A DNA stretch of 64,000 nucleotides from Woeseiaceae bacterium (GTDB lineage Bacteria; Pseudomonadota; Gammaproteobacteria; Steroidobacterales; Woeseiaceae): contig JAJFKV010000017.1 in NCBI GenBank assembly GCA_021773055.1, positions 62,001 through 126,000 on the forward strand. The letters run 5' to 3'. The notes beneath the pieces were generated by a model, which saw nothing but the letters and a program-made list of their open reading frames with translations, did not search any database and had not been told where the DNA came from. A program made the position numbers and the translations under genes. How positions within the stretch are numbered: the stretch's first letter is position 1; each line of letters opens with the position of its first letter. Shown here piece after piece: positions 63,564 to 64,000 of this stretch.

Positions 63564-64000
63564 ATGGCCAATCTTGACTTCGAAAAACTCGGTTCGTTTT
63601 ATCTCGGTAAACGCTTCGACACAGACGCGCAAAAGCTCAGCGAAGACCTGGTCCTTTACGACTCGAAAGACCTTACGACGCATGCGGTGATTATCGGTAT
63701 GACTGGCTCGGGCAAGACCGGCCTGGGCATAGGCATGCTTGAAGAGGCTGCACTTGATCATATCCCGGTGATTGCGATCGACCCCAAAGGGGATATGGGT
63801 AATCTGCTGCTCACGTTTCCGCAGCTGGCGGCAGAGAGCTTTCGCCCCTGGGTCAATGCGCGGACAGCGACCGACAAAGGCCAAACCGTCGATGAGTTCG
63901 CTGCCGCACAGGCCGCCCTGTGGAAAAAGGGGCTGGGGCAGTGGGGGCAAACCGCGGCGAGGATCGCACAACTGCGGAAGAACGTAGATCTTGCGATCTA
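63564..64000 (+). CDS. HerA/DUF87-like ATPase, N-terminal part
   Basis: The frame begins at the ATG at 63564, four bases after the AbgT stop, and runs off the right edge, giving 145 residues. The Walker A motif is [11 protein letters not shown] (about residues 48-58) and the following [11 protein letters not shown] segment is like that of FtsK/HerA-type ATP-binding proteins with a DUF87 domain. The function is unknown; such proteins are often DNA-translocase-like. Confidence 0.75.
   Translation, partial: MANLDFEKLGSFYLGKRFDTDAQKLSEDLVLYDSKDLTTHAVIIGMTGSGKTGLGIGMLEEAALDHIPVIAIDPKGDMGNLLLTFPQLAAESFRPWVNARTATDKGQTVDEFAAAQAALWKKGLGQWGQTAARIAQLRKNVDLAI

Noticed and set aside
1-64000. tRNA, rRNA, CRISPR arrays, insertion sequences or prophage
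   Set aside because: No cloverleaf, ribosomal sequence, regularly spaced repeat, transposase or phage gene was recognised in reading the intergenic gaps and the translated frames.

Overview
The window reads as a stretch of chromosome from a free-living, aerobic gammaproteobacterium. The evidence is the gene order ponA / pilMNOPQ-aroK-aroB, the rph-rdgB-hemW and yicC-gmk-rpoZ-spoT-ridA-recG blocks, an aa3-type oxidase cluster and tatABC. Gene order and the GTAG-headed REP-like palindromes suggest a deep branch (Chromatiales, Xanthomonadales or Woeseiaceae-like), but that placement is inference. I saw no rRNA or tRNA gene, CRISPR array, insertion sequence or prophage. Both ends cut genes: an acyl-CoA ligase on the left and a HerA/DUF87-like ATPase on the right.

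Layout. 1-0.9 kb: acyl-CoA ligase end and a small exported cupin-like protein. 1-10.6 kb, minus strand: hemE-pyrF, dgt, aroB, aroK and the type IV pilus assembly operon pilMNOPQ, divergent from ponA (PBP1a). 13.6-19.6 kb: an uncharacterised protein, gltA, rpmE, a 385-bp gap with a cluster of perfect DnaA boxes, then hemW-rdgB-rph and a PP2C phosphatase. 19.7-29 kb, plus strand: yicC, gmk, rpoZ, spoT, ridA, recG, ubiA, comF (minus) and bioC. 29.2-35.6 kb: cytochrome c oxidase structural and assembly genes (coxBA, a 36-aa ORF, ctaG, coxC, surf1, a SCO-like gene, ctaB/cyoE) with no heme A synthase gene. 35.6-38.3 kb: a Tat-exported molybdenum hydroxylase pair. 38.5-41.8 kb: ECF sigma factor, membrane anti-sigma-like protein, a very acidic exported protein and a TPR/beta-barrel protein. 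41.9-46.9 kb: uvrD, trkA, trkH. 46.9-56 kb: a probable uptake and catabolic cluster (TRAP transporter, class III aminotransferase, RpiR regulator, TonB receptor, FAD amine/amino-acid oxidase). 56.3-64 kb: dtd, tatABC, then a peptide-use group (POT transporter, ACE-type M2 peptidase, AbgT transporter).

Coding strand is asymmetric. Left of about 19.6 kb 16 of 20 genes are on the minus strand; to the right 34 of 42 are on the plus strand. The DnaA-box cluster at 16.04-16.25 kb sits near this switch, so a replication origin or another DnaA-binding locus should be considered.

The most unusual non-coding feature is a pair of long hairpins (888-958 and 14211-14285), each between convergent genes. 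They share an identical 27-nt loop, while their arms differ at ten aligned positions with a compensating change on the other arm every time. Other dispersed repeats are GTAG-headed palindromes, two of which supply the TAG stop codon of the adjacent gene, and a GGGGTCTGACC hairpin found just upstream of both rpoZ and tatA.
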